From the NCBI GenBank assembly GCA_902470695.1, contig CABRHH010000013.1, forward strand, positions 1 to 64,000: 64,000 bases of DNA, read 5' to 3'. This document shows, one piece after another, positions 36,736 through 44,500 of this stretch. The translations under genes and the position numbers were made by a program. Source of the DNA: an uncultured Collinsella sp. Lineage in GTDB: Bacteria > Actinomycetota > Coriobacteriia > Coriobacteriales > Coriobacteriaceae. Within the stretch, counting starts at the first letter, position 1. Each line of letters begins with the position of its first letter. A model generated the notes under the pieces. The model was given only the letters and a program-made list of their open reading frames with translations, was not told where the DNA came from and did no database searches.

Positions 36736-37545
36736 CTATCCGCGCACCAGGTAGGTCCTGATCTTGGTGGAGATGAACTCCACCACCAAAATGAGCACCA
36801 TCAGGCCCACCAGGATCGAGCCCGCCTCGTTCCAGCGGTAGCTGTTCATGGCGAAGATGAGCGGCGCGCCGATACCGCCGGCGCCCACCAGGCCCAACAC
36901 CGTGGCGTCGCGCAGGTTCATGTCGAAGCGGTAGATGGCCGTGGAGGCAAACGAGGAAGCCAGCTGCGGCACCACGCCGAAGCGGATCTTGCGCCAGGTG
37001 GTGCAGCCGGCGGCGCTCATCATCTCCAGGATGCGCGTGTCGAGGTCCTCGATGGACTCGATGTACATCTTGCACACCATGCCCACCGAGCACAGCGACA
37101 TCGTGAGCAGGCCGGCAAACGGGCCGGGGCCGGTCACACGCACGAACATGAGGCCGTAGACGAACGGCGGCACGGTGCGCACCGCCATGATGATCAGGCG
37201 CGCAACGTTGGACACCACGCGGCCGGTGAGGTTCGAGGCGGCCAGAAACGCCAGCGGGATGGAGATGATGGCGCCCACCACCGTGCCCAGAAACGCGATG
37301 CAGATGGTTTCGAGCAGCAGGTAGGGTACGCCCTGCGTGGTGAGGTCGAACAGCATCCCCAGGTCGGGCTGGGCGATGCCGGTCAGGATGTTCAGCGCGA
37401 TCTGCCCGCCGTTTTGCCCGGTGCCCTGCGCCTGCGTGGCGCTGCCGCTCCAGATGAGCAGCCCCACCACGATCACGGCGATGGCGATGTTGTACCAATA
37501 GGTGCGCGGCCTGCGCTCGTAGGCCTCGGCGATCTTCTGATTCAT
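36736..37545 (-). CDS. phnE: Phosphonate/phosphate-type ABC transporter permease (second)
   Basis: A 269-residue PhnE-family permease with about six membrane helices. The EAA loop region reads EMMSAAGCTTWRKIRFGVVPQL, and the family tail NLRDATVLGLVGAGGIGAPL is present. The start lies 10 bases after the stop codon of the first permease gene, so the two are co-translated. Two PhnE-type permeases per system are common. No C-P lyase (phnG-M) genes are seen, so the substrate may be phosphonate, phosphite or phosphate esters rather than phosphonate for degradation by that pathway. Confidence 0.92.
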   Translation of the reverse strand: MNQKIAEAYERRPRTYWYNIAIAVIVVGLLIWSGSATQAQGTGQNGGQIALNILTGIAQPDLGMLFDLTTQGVPYLLLETICIAFLGTVVGAIISIPLAFLAASNLTGRVVSNVARLIIMAVRTVPPFVYGLMFVRVTGPGPFAGLLTMSLCSVGMVCKMYIESIEDLDTRILEMMSAAGCTTWRKIRFGVVPQLASSFASTAIYRFDMNLRDATVLGLVGAGGIGAPLIFAMNSYRWNEAGSILVGLMVLILVVEFISTKIRTYLVRG

Positions 37546-37554
37546 GGCGCCCCC

Positions 37555-38385
37555 TTAGGTCAGACGCCGGCGCGCAGCGCGGCTGATGGTCTCGATGACG
37601 AATACGGTGACGAACAGCATGATGAGGATCATGCCCACCTGCGGGTACATGCGCCAGCCGATCTTCTCGTTCAAGATCAGGCCCAGGCCGCCGGCGCCCA
37701 CGTAGCCCAGGATGGAGGCGTAGCGCACGTTGCCCTCGAAGCAGAACAGGCAGTTGGACAGGTAGCTCGGCAGCACCTGCGGCACGATGGCCGCCACGAA
37801 GCTGCGAATCTTGCCGGCGCCCATGGCCTCCATGGCTTCGTAGGGCCCCATGTCCACCGTCTCGATCTCCTCGTAGAGGATCTTGCCCACGTAGGCGAAG
37901 GTGAACGCGGCGATGGCGCTCGTGCCGGCCAGAGTGCCCAGGCCGAAGATGTAGGTGGCGATCAGCGCGCACACGATGGTGGGCAGGGTGCGGATGACGC
38001 TCAGCAGCAGGCGCATGAGACCGATGACGACCTTGCTGTGCACGATGTTGGTGGAGGCCGCCACGGCGAACGGGATCACCAGCAGCGAACCGATGACCGA
38101 GCCCAGAAGCGACATCTTGATGGTGTCGAACAGCGGCTCCCACACCTGGGGCATGTAGCTGAGGTCGGGCGGGAACATGGCGCCCAGGATGGCGAAGAAC
38201 TGGTGGCCGTTGGTGGCGAGCGTCTCGAAGTTGAAGCCGGTGATATGCACGGACAGCGCCCCGATCGCCACGATGGCGATGGCCGCCAGCGGCGCCCGCG
38301 AGCGCGGCCGGTCGACGGTCTTGCCGTTCGCGAGCTCGATGCGCTGCGGCTTGAACACGCGGTCGAAAAGCTTGGTGTGCGCCAT
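37555..38385 (-). CDS. phnE: Phosphonate/phosphate-type ABC transporter permease (first)
   Basis: A 276-residue PhnE-family permease. The N-terminal ~30 residues are charged (FKPQRIELANGKTVDRPRSR), followed by about six membrane helices. The loop contacting the ATPase reads EAMEAMGAGKIRSFVAAIVPQV, and FEGNVRYASILGYVGAGGLG is characteristic of the family. The start lies 3 bases after the ATPase gene, typical of a tight operon. It should pair with the other permease to form the membrane channel served by PhnC and PhnD. Confidence 0.92.
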   Translation of the reverse strand: MAHTKLFDRVFKPQRIELANGKTVDRPRSRAPLAAIAIVAIGALSVHITGFNFETLATNGHQFFAILGAMFPPDLSYMPQVWEPLFDTIKMSLLGSVIGSLLVIPFAVAASTNIVHSKVVIGLMRLLLSVIRTLPTIVCALIATYIFGLGTLAGTSAIAAFTFAYVGKILYEEIETVDMGPYEAMEAMGAGKIRSFVAAIVPQVLPSYLSNCLFCFEGNVRYASILGYVGAGGLGLILNEKIGWRMYPQVGMILIMLFVTVFVIETISRAARRRLT

Positions 38386-38388
38386 CGG

Positions 38389-39177
38389 CTACCCCTCCTG
38401 TGCGGCGCCGGTCGTCCCGGCACCCGGGCGCTCCTCGGCGGAAGCTCCCTCGTATACCTGGTCGAGCACCTGCTGGGTAACCGCGCTGGCCGGGCCGTCG
38501 AACACCACTTCGCCGGCGCGGATGCCGAGCACACGCGTGGCGTAGTCGAGCGCCAGGTCCACGTGGTGGATGTTGATGAGCACCGTGATGCCGGTCTCCC
38601 GGTTGATGCGCTTGAGGTCGTCCATGACCTGCTTGGCGGTCACCGGGTCGAGCGAGGCCACCGGCTCGTCGGCCAGGATGATGTGGGGGCTCTGCGTGAG
38701 GGTGCGCGCCAGGGCCACGCGCTGCTGCTGGCCGCCGGAGAGCTGGTCGGCGCGGACATAGGCCTTGTCGAGGATGCCCACCTTGTCGAGCGACTCGAGC
38801 GCGCGCATCTTCTCCTCCTTGGTGAAGATGCCGAACAGCGCCCGGTACCAGGGGATGACGGGGGCAAAGGCGGTGAGCACGTTCTTGATGACCGTGGTGC
38901 GCGTGATGAGGTTGAACGACTGGAAGATCATGCCGATCTCGCGGCGGAACGCACGCAGGCCCGCGCCGCGCAGCCCGCCGACTTCGGTGCCGTCGACGGT
39001 GATGGTGCCGGCGGTGGTGTCATAGAGCTTGTTGATGGTGCGGATCAGCGTTGATTTGCCTGCGCCCGAGCGGCCGATGATGGCGACGAACTCGCCGTCT
39101 TCGATGCTGAGGTTGATGTCTTTCAGCGCCTCGTAGCCGTTGGGGTAGCGCATGGACACATGGGAGAAATCAATCAT
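38389..39177 (-). CDS. phnC: Phosphonate/phosphate-type ABC transporter ATPase
   Basis: A 262-residue ABC ATPase with Walker A GRSGAGKST, Q-loop FQSFNLI, signature LSGGQQQRV, Walker B IILADEPVASLDP and H-loop INIHHVDLA. The HHVDLA form and overall length match PhnC. A 20-residue tail (EERPGAGTTGAAQEG) is unusual and probably disordered. I start it at ATG 39177, with ACAAGGG in front. It follows the binding-protein gene after a hairpin that probably lowers its expression. It powers uptake through the two permeases. Confidence 0.93.
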   Translation of the reverse strand: MIDFSHVSMRYPNGYEALKDINLSIEDGEFVAIIGRSGAGKSTLIRTINKLYDTTAGTITVDGTEVGGLRGAGLRAFRREIGMIFQSFNLITRTTVIKNVLTAFAPVIPWYRALFGIFTKEEKMRALESLDKVGILDKAYVRADQLSGGQQQRVALARTLTQSPHIILADEPVASLDPVTAKQVMDDLKRINRETGITVLINIHHVDLALDYATRVLGIRAGEVVFDGPASAVTQQVLDQVYEGASAEERPGAGTTGAAQEG

Positions 39178-39197
39178 CGAGTACCCTTGTAACAAAG

Positions 39198-39222
39198 AAG
39201 GGGGAGCATGAGCCTCCCCCTT
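39198..39222 (-). terminator. Attenuator hairpin between phnD and phnC
   Basis: AAGGGGGAG pairs perfectly with CTCCCCCTT around a 7-base loop, followed on the minus strand by TTCTTTGTT. It would give more binding protein than transporter, as is common. Confidence 0.75.
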
Positions 39223-39243
39223 CGCGCGTGTATGGATCGGTTG

Positions 39244-40335
39244 CTAGTTCGAGGAGGCGTTGAGCTCCTGGACCATCTCCTGGGCGTCGCGCTCGGAGTC
39301 GTAGTCGGAATCCTTGGCCTTCTGGTAGCCGTTGTGGCTGTAGATGGCGATGACCTTCTTGCCGTCCTCGGTGTTGCCGATGTTGATGAACGCCTCGGCC
39401 AGGGCCTCCTTGAAGTCATCGGACATGATCTTGGAGTTCTTGGAGACGCTCACGGTGTCGTTGTAGATGGCCGGGGTGACGCCGATGACGTTGGTCTCAT
39501 CCCACACGCTGGCGCTGCGGGCGTACTCGGACTGCCACTTGTCGGCGTAGTCGATGCGGCCGTCGGCATAGGTGCACAGCACGTCGATCTGGCCGGAGGC
39601 CAGGCGGGCGAAGGCGCTGCCGTAGGAGTCGGACTGCACGGCGTGCGGCAGGTCGGTGATGGTGTGCTTGAACTGCTCCTTCAGCCACAGGGACGGGTAG
39701 ATGTAGCCGGCCGGGGAGGAGGAGCCCATGACGCTCCAGTTGAGACCCGACAGGTCGTCCCAGGTGATGTCCTCGCCGTCGTTGACCTTCTTGGCCACGG
39801 CCTGGCCGGCGTCGGAGGGGCCGGCGATCATGAGCGCGCGGTAGCTGGTGACCTGGTCGGTGGTCTGCTCGGTGGGCTTGTTGTCGTTCCAGTCCTTGGC
39901 GCTGTCGGAGTCGATGGACAGGCCGTTACGGGTGGCGGTGAGCAGGACCTCGCAGCCGTCGTCGTACAGCACGTAGGTGCCGCCCGGGATCAGGCCCACA
40001 TCCACGGTGCCGGCCGACAGGGCCTCGCCCACGGCCTCGTAGCTGGTGCCCACGGTGATCTCGACCTTGCCGACCTTGTAGCCCAGCTCGCCGAGCTGGT
40101 CGATGAGCATCTGCTTAAGCGGGTCGGTGGCGGTCACGATCTCCTCGGGGTCCTTGGACGGCACGAAGCCGACCTTCAGGACGTCGATGGTCTTGCTGTC
40201 GGAGCCGCTGGTCGAGCCGGCGCCCGCATCGTTGCCACCGCAGGCGGTGAGGCCGAGGCCCGCGATTGCCGCGGCGCCGCCCGCCAGGCCGAGGAAGGAC
40301 CGACGGGAGAGGTGGTGGCTGGATACGTTGCTCAT
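39244..40335 (-). CDS. phnD: Phosphonate/phosphate-type substrate-binding lipoprotein
   Basis: A 363-residue binding protein. The N-terminus carries a twin-arginine-like RRSFLG and a lipobox ending LTACGG, so it should be lipid-anchored, possibly after Tat export. The body fits PhnD/SsuA-type proteins (VLKVGFVPSKDPEEIV, GTSYEAVGEALSAGTVDVGLIPGGTY, CTYADGRIDY). ATG 40335 follows AAAGGA. It is the first gene of a phnD-phnC-phnE-phnE operon. Which phosphorus compound is bound cannot be read from the sequence. Confidence 0.93.
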   Translation of the reverse strand: MSNVSSHHLSRRSFLGLAGGAAAIAGLGLTACGGNDAGAGSTSGSDSKTIDVLKVGFVPSKDPEEIVTATDPLKQMLIDQLGELGYKVGKVEITVGTSYEAVGEALSAGTVDVGLIPGGTYVLYDDGCEVLLTATRNGLSIDSDSAKDWNDNKPTEQTTDQVTSYRALMIAGPSDAGQAVAKKVNDGEDITWDDLSGLNWSVMGSSSPAGYIYPSLWLKEQFKHTITDLPHAVQSDSYGSAFARLASGQIDVLCTYADGRIDYADKWQSEYARSASVWDETNVIGVTPAIYNDTVSVSKNSKIMSDDFKEALAEAFINIGNTEDGKKVIAIYSHNGYQKAKDSDYDSERDAQEMVQELNASSN

Positions 40336-40720
40336 GTGAATCCTTTCGCTTGAGTGCCGAAAAGAGGGTCCGTGCCCCGCCTGGACGGGTGGGGCGAATA
40401 CAGCTCACATGGTATCAAGTTTTTGCGTCGCCGGACGGGTCCGGTGGCGTGTTTTATGCCAAAACGCGGGGGTGCCAGCCTGCTTTCACAAAGACGTGAA
40501 CAGATGTTTACCAACCGCTTGCCGAGCGGTGATATGCAGAATGGGGACTGCCGGTTTGGGGACGGGGTCGATTCGTACGGCTGCCGGTGTGGGTGCCGGT
40601 TTGGGGACGGGGTCGATTCGTACGGGATGGGAGAGGGGCCGTCCGGGCGCGTGGAATAGGGACGGGGCACTTAGGCGTGCGCGTGCAGTCGCGCCAGCGG
40701 CGGTGCCGGCGGGCGGCGCG
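40336..40720. other. Intergenic region with two dispersed repeats
   Basis: No gene is seen. A short hairpin, CCGGAC-GG-GTCCGG, lies near 40430. Two copies of the repeat found after clpB (here GGGGACGGGGTCGATTCG) start at 40555 and 40600. The phnD promoter must lie here on the minus strand, but no convincing -35/-10 pair was found. Confidence 0.6.
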
Positions 40721-41113
40721 CTACAGACGGGCGGCGACGACGTGGGCGCAGAACAGCACCATCCCGGTGCAAAACAGGCGGATATGCCACGCGCGGGGCT
40801 GAGGGAGCCGCCGCTTCACGTAGGGAATCATGCTTGCGCCGCTGGCGGCGAAGGCGAGCAGGGACAGCCAGCCAAGCGCGTAGGCGGCCCCCGGCGCGCC
40901 CGAGCCGTAGGCCGTGGCGGCGACGCCGTGGACCAGCGCGCTTGCGAGCAGCGCGAGGCCGCAAAGCGTGTGACCGGCGCCGCTCGTGACGGGCGTGCGC
41001 GCAGGGCGCTGGCCGCCGGCGCGCAGGAAGCGCACGAAGTCGGCGGCAAGCAGGCTCAGGCAGGCGAGGGCGATGAGGGCGGCGATGATCTCTGCGATGA
41101 GGATGGCGGTCAC
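40721..41113 (-). CDS. Small four-helix membrane protein
   Basis: A 130-residue protein with four predicted membrane helices (ILIAEIIAALIALACLSLLA; TLCGLALLASALVHGVAA; ALGWLSLLAFAASGASMI; IRLFCTGMVLFCAHVV). Histidines occur in or near helices 2, 4 and their edges (GAGHTLCG, ALVHGV, AWHIRL, FCAHVV), which would allow haem binding as in cytochrome b-like four-helix proteins, but this is only a suggestion. GTG 41113 follows AAAGGA; the longer frame to 41185 has no site. It is isolated between repeat-bearing gaps. Function unknown. Confidence 0.7.
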   Translation of the reverse strand: MTAILIAEIIAALIALACLSLLAADFVRFLRAGGQRPARTPVTSGAGHTLCGLALLASALVHGVAATAYGSGAPGAAYALGWLSLLAFAASGASMIPYVKRRLPQPRAWHIRLFCTGMVLFCAHVVAARL

Positions 41114-41600
41114 GGGCGTCCTTTCAGGTTGCTGGGGCGGGCGTGTGGCCGAAACGGGAAGGGGCTCGCGCCTCGGCCGGTGCAATAAGTTAGCCTAATC
41201 TATCAATTTGTGAACATGCGAAGCGGGCGTTCAATAAAAAACGACACGTTTGGTGGGTTGCCGCGATTATGTCACCGCGACGGTGCTGCCGTGATTGCAC
41301 TGTTGCGGCCGCGCCACCGCGACGGTACCGCCGCGGCCGTGCCACTGCAGTCGCGCCATCATGACGACGCCGCAATCGCGTCATCGCAGCGGGTCCGCTT
41401 GCCCCGTCGGCCATGGAGCGGCCCTGCACCGAGGAGCAGGTCCACGCTGAGGACCAGCCCCACGCCGAGGAGTAGGTCCAGGCTGAGAACCTGCCCCGCA
41501 CCGAGGAGCAGGGCCGGTCTGTGCTAGGATTTTGTTCGATTCGATATGCGTGGCGGTCCACGGGGTCGCCAGGCGGTTCAACGACCAGGGAGGTTGCACC
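41114..41600. other. Intergenic region with imperfect repeats
   Basis: No gene is supported. The part 41260-41400 has alternating CACCGCGACGGT-type imperfect repeats, and the part 41426-41517 has a 36-bp tandem repeat (listed separately). The last 90 bases precede the small acidic protein and carry no clear promoter. Confidence 0.5.
41426..41517 (+). repeat. 36-bp tandem repeat, about 2.5 copies
   Basis: Units at 41426-41461, 41462-41497 and a partial one to about 41517 have the theme CACCGAGGAGCAGGTCCA. The period is a multiple of three and one frame reads TEEQVHAEDQPH then AEE-stop, starting from an ATG at 41413. It looks like a decayed repeat-coding segment. Confidence 0.6.
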
Positions 41601-41774
41601 ATGTGCGATGCTGAAAAGACGCGCGAGCGCCCACAGGTGCCGGTGCCCTATCCGGAGCCTCATGCGTCCGATCCGTGCATCCGGGCGGAAAACGAGGACG
41701 ACGACGGATACGATCCGTATTCCGATCGGCGGCCCGCAGCTGAGCCGCTGTTCGAGGAGGATCCGTGGCATTAG
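41601..41774 (+). CDS. Small acidic protein coupled to gluQ
   Basis: A 57-residue hydrophilic protein, rich in Asp, Glu, Pro and Arg, ending FEEDPWH. It has no membrane segment and two cysteines. ATG 41601 follows AGGGAGG. Its stop codon overlaps the GTG start of gluQ (GTGGCATTAG), a layout that couples translation of the two genes. No family is recognised; the overlap and strong ribosome site argue it is real. Confidence 0.6.
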   Translation: MCDAEKTRERPQVPVPYPEPHASDPCIRAENEDDDGYDPYSDRRPAAEPLFEEDPWH

Positions 41775-42820
41775 ACGAGCGGAGCGGCCTTGCCGCGGAG
41801 GCAGCCGTCTCCGGCAAGCAGGCCGGGTGCTCGGTGCCTCCGGTGGCCGATGCGGGGCCTGCCCGGATGCCCGAGCACCCGGTCGGCCGCTTCGCGCCGT
41901 CGCCCTCGGGGCGCATGCACCTCGGCAACATCTACGCCTCCCTGCTCGCGTGGCTGTCGGTGCGCAGCCGCGGCGGGCGGATGGTCCTGCGCATCGAGGA
42001 CCTCGACGAGCGCACCCAGAGCGGTCCGTGGGCCAGCCTTGTCATGGAGGACCTGCGCTGGCTCGGTCTCGATTGGGACGAAGGGCCCTACTATCAGCGT
42101 GAGCGTATCGGGCTGTACCGGGAGGCCGTGGAGCGGCTGGACGCACGTGGCTTGATTTACCCCTGCTTCTGCACGCGCGCGGAGCTGCACGCGGCCAGCG
42201 CCCCGCACGCCAGCGACGGCACGCCCGTGTATGCGGGAACGTGCCGCGGCTTGTCGGGGGAGGAGGTGGCGCGCCGCCGTGAGCAGCGCCCGCCCGCGTG
42301 GCGCCTGCGGGTGCCCGCGGCCGATGACCCGGCGGGCGCGGTGACGTTCATCGATCGCGTATTCGGCCCGCAGCGGGAGGTCCTGGCGCGCGATTGCGGA
42401 GACTTCCTGGTGCGGCGCAGCGACGGGGTCTTTGCCTATCAGCTTGCCGTGGTGGTGGACGATGCTGCCATGGACGTCACGGAGGTGGTGCGCGGATGCG
42501 ATCTGATGGGCTCGGTGGCGCGGCAGATATACCTGCAGCGTTTGCTGGGGTACGCGACGCCTGCCTATGCCCACGTGCCGCTCATGGTTGCCGCCGATGG
42601 GCGGCGCCTGTCGAAGCGCGACCGCGACTGCGACATTGGCGAGCTGCGAAAGGTGTTCGGGACGCCCGGGCGGCTGCTGGGCGCGGTGGCCCACGCGGCG
42701 GGTTTGGTGCCGGATGCCTCTCCGCGCACGGCCGACGAGCTGATCGATGCGTTTTCATGGGATGTGGTGCCGCCCCGCTGCGCCGTGGATGCGTCTGCCG
42801 TGATGGCGTCGAGTGGATAG
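41765..42820 (+). CDS. gluQ: Glutamyl-queuosine tRNA(Asp) synthetase
   Basis: A 351-residue protein related to the catalytic half of glutamyl-tRNA synthetase but lacking the anticodon-binding domain. It has the class I HIGH-type motif in GRFAPSPSGRMHLGN and the KMSKS equivalent in RLSKRDRD. The Cys-rich segment (YPCFCTRAEL and AGTCRGL) matches the zinc-binding part of GluQ enzymes. It attaches glutamate to queuosine at the wobble base of tRNA-Asp. GTG 41765 follows CGAGGAGGA and overlaps the upstream gene. The first 36 residues are an extra, probably disordered extension. A queuosine-precursor transporter is encoded at 56045 and tRNA-Asp at 60788, though these are not linked in one operon. 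Confidence 0.93.
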   Translation: MALDERSGLAAEAAVSGKQAGCSVPPVADAGPARMPEHPVGRFAPSPSGRMHLGNIYASLLAWLSVRSRGGRMVLRIEDLDERTQSGPWASLVMEDLRWLGLDWDEGPYYQRERIGLYREAVERLDARGLIYPCFCTRAELHAASAPHASDGTPVYAGTCRGLSGEEVARRREQRPPAWRLRVPAADDPAGAVTFIDRVFGPQREVLARDCGDFLVRRSDGVFAYQLAVVVDDAAMDVTEVVRGCDLMGSVARQIYLQRLLGYATPAYAHVPLMVAADGRRLSKRDRDCDIGELRKVFGTPGRLLGAVAHAAGLVPDASPRTADELIDAFSWDVVPPRCAVDASAVMASSG

Positions 42821-43005
42821 ACGGGCGCCCGGCGGCGGGAGCCGCCTGCGTCGGTGCAGCGAAGCGCATCGTGCCGGGCGTGAGGCACCATCATGGAGCG
42901 CTTGACGGCAGCGAGGCGGCTTCGGGTGGATGCGCGGCGGGCTGGCACCGGGTGAGCTGGCGTCGGCCGACCCGGCGGCGTTTTCCAACAAACTTGCGGA
43001 CGAGC

Positions 43006-43035
43006 TTGTCATCGCAGGCGAACATGCGCTATCAT
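43006..43035 (+). promoter_or_regulatory. Promoter of tRNA-Ser
   Basis: TTGTCA (43006-43011) and TATCAT (43030-43035) with an 18-bp spacer; the tRNA begins 15 bases downstream. Confidence 0.75.
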
Positions 43036-43049
43036 GCTAGGGCTGCTAC

Positions 43050-43141
43050 GGAGAGCTGACCGAGAGGCCGAAGGTGCTCGCCTGCTAAGCGAGTATGCGC
43101 CGCAAAGCGCATCTGGGGTTCGAATCCCCAGCTCTCCGCCA
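43050..43141 (+). tRNA. tRNA-Ser(GCT)
   Basis: A 92-base class II tRNA. Acceptor GGAGAGC pairs with GCTCTCC; the anticodon stem CTCGC/GCGAG holds loop CTGCTAA (anticodon GCT); the long variable arm is ATGCGC...GCGCAT; the T arm contains GGTTCGAATCC. CCA is encoded. A terminator follows at 43153. Reads AGC/AGT codons. Confidence 0.97.
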
Positions 43142-43152
43142 GTGTGAATGAT

Positions 43153-43194
43153 ACGTCCCCTGAGCTCTTCGCAGTTCAGGGGACGTTTTCTTTT
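43153..43194 (+). terminator. Terminator of tRNA-Ser
   Basis: ACGTCCCCTGA pairs with TCAGGGGACGT, followed by TTTTCTTTT. A textbook intrinsic terminator. Confidence 0.9.
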
Positions 43195-43299
43195 CTCCTA
43201 GAACTTCCCATAACCCGCAGGATTGGCCGGCTGCCTGATTTACTTCTTTTGATGTCCGGGAAACGGGGCCCCTTTGCAGATGCGGGGGCAGTTCACGGT

Positions 43300-43332
43300 G
43301 AGGTCCCCGGCACTTCAAGTGCCGGGGACCTC
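43300..43332. terminator. 33-base perfect palindrome after the NYN gene
   Basis: Two 16-bp arms (GAGGTCCCCGGCACTT and its complement) flank a single central base. On the plus strand ATTTTG follows. It lies 12 bases after the NYN gene's stop on the minus strand and may end transcription from both sides; it is near a stability maximum as an RNA hairpin. Confidence 0.6.
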
Positions 43333-43343
43333 ATTTTGTCAGC

Positions 43344-44090
43344 TTAACGATCCTGTTCCTGCAACTTGTAGTCAACATGAAGCCGCTCGGTTTCCGGATT
43401 CGGGAACTTCGCCGTGCATGATCTCAGCCCGTCGATGTGCTCGTTCAGCTCGGGCCTGATCTTCTGCCACATCGGATCGAGGACGAAGTCCAAGCCCTCC
43501 CGCCGCGCGTGTTTCGCAGCGGGCACGAAATCGCTGTCGCCCGCGATCAGGACGACCTGGTCGACCTGGTGCTTACTCGCGAGAGTCGCGATGTCTATGC
43601 CGATTCTCATATCGACGCCCTTTTGGACGAAGTTCGGCACGAAGTCGTTTATGCTCAGGTCGTCGACCGTGATCTCCCTGCGGCACAGCTTCTTGACCGC
43701 CCTGTCGCTTATTCGGTACCCGCTCTCCTTTTCCTGCAGCTTCCCCATACGGAGGGCGACCTTCCGCTTGTTCGCCAGCGCCTTGTAGAACTCTTCCGAC
43801 CACGTGAACACATCGGTTCTGTCCATCGGGATCGCCTTTTGCAGCAGCGGATGGTAGAGACTGGTCGAGAGCGGTGGGCAGTCGTAGTAGAAGATGCGGT
43901 AAAGCCTGTTCCTGTACCCGCCGTTCGCCAGGTGCCTCATGCAGTAGCTCACGAGTTCGTCCGCGCGGGCCGACGGATCCTTGTCGCCAAACAGGTGGTA
44001 GGCCCTCCTACGATAGAAGGCACCGTCGATCAGGATGGCCGTCCTGTCGCTTAGAAGCACGGGATCCCTCTCGTCGTTTTGCGTGCCCAT
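43344..44090 (-). CDS. NYN-domain ribonuclease-like protein
   Basis: A 248-residue protein of the NYN (PIN-like) family. Conserved acidic residues lie in AILIDGAFYRR, VDMRIGIDIATLA and VLIAGDSDFVPA, the arrangement that binds catalytic metal in these nucleases. ATG 44090 follows GGAGGGA; a TTG eight codons upstream is less likely. Family members cut or bind RNA, and some are linked to phage defence or RNA processing. It lies alone after tRNA-Ser, between a large palindrome and a 410-base gap, and GC is lower than in the flanking genes, which suggests acquisition. Target unknown. Confidence 0.85.
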   Translation of the reverse strand: MGTQNDERDPVLLSDRTAILIDGAFYRRRAYHLFGDKDPSARADELVSYCMRHLANGGYRNRLYRIFYYDCPPLSTSLYHPLLQKAIPMDRTDVFTWSEEFYKALANKRKVALRMGKLQEKESGYRISDRAVKKLCRREITVDDLSINDFVPNFVQKGVDMRIGIDIATLASKHQVDQVVLIAGDSDFVPAAKHARREGLDFVLDPMWQKIRPELNEHIDGLRSCTAKFPNPETERLHVDYKLQEQDR

Positions 44091-44500
44091 CTTCAGTTCC
44101 CTCCATGTAAACAAATATCCCCTGGTTTCGAAACTTCCCTGATAACGGGAGATCTACTTCCAAGGGATTACATTGGGCGACATTCAAACAGTGACGTTTG
44201 TTGTCGAAACATATTGTAGAGCAACTGCCCCGCCTTGGCCATCGGAAACACGATCTACAAAGAAATAGGTATTCTCTGCGCGGGGGGGGATGGGGGTTAC
44301 TAACGCCGACCGCTGCCCGGCATCGGAGGGGTGGGCTGTCAGAACCGGCGGACAGGAACGCTTCACTCATGATGTGCGGGCAGTTCGCCGACCTCCATGC
44401 GGGAGTGGTTATCTGTCTGTTATACAAGGGCTTTCGGCGTTATCGTAAGGTGGTGGAATGTTGGCAGGTGTGTGATTGTTCGAGGGAAAGGGGCGCTGAT
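44091..44500. other. Divergent control region between the NYN and tadA-fusion genes
   Basis: No gene is supported. A small inverted repeat CAAAC-N6-GTTTG lies at 44185-44200 and a run of nine G near 44282. Promoters for both flanking genes must lie here but no clear pair was found. Confidence 0.4.

Noticed and set aside
36502..39054. 850-codon plus-strand frame opposite the phn genes
   Set aside because: His/Gly/Ala-rich shadow of the well-supported phnC-phnE-phnE genes on the other strand.
36736..40335. Full C-P lyase phosphonate operon
   Set aside because: Only the transporter (phnD, phnC, two phnE) is present; no phnG-M genes occur.
41190..41771. 193-codon minus-strand frame over the gluQ leader region
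   Set aside because: Composition is Arg/Ser/Gly low-complexity from repeats and it opposes the coupled small gene and gluQ.
43050..43343. Integrated element at tRNA-Ser
   Set aside because: No integrase is encoded nearby and I saw no repeat of the tRNA 3' end downstream in the window.
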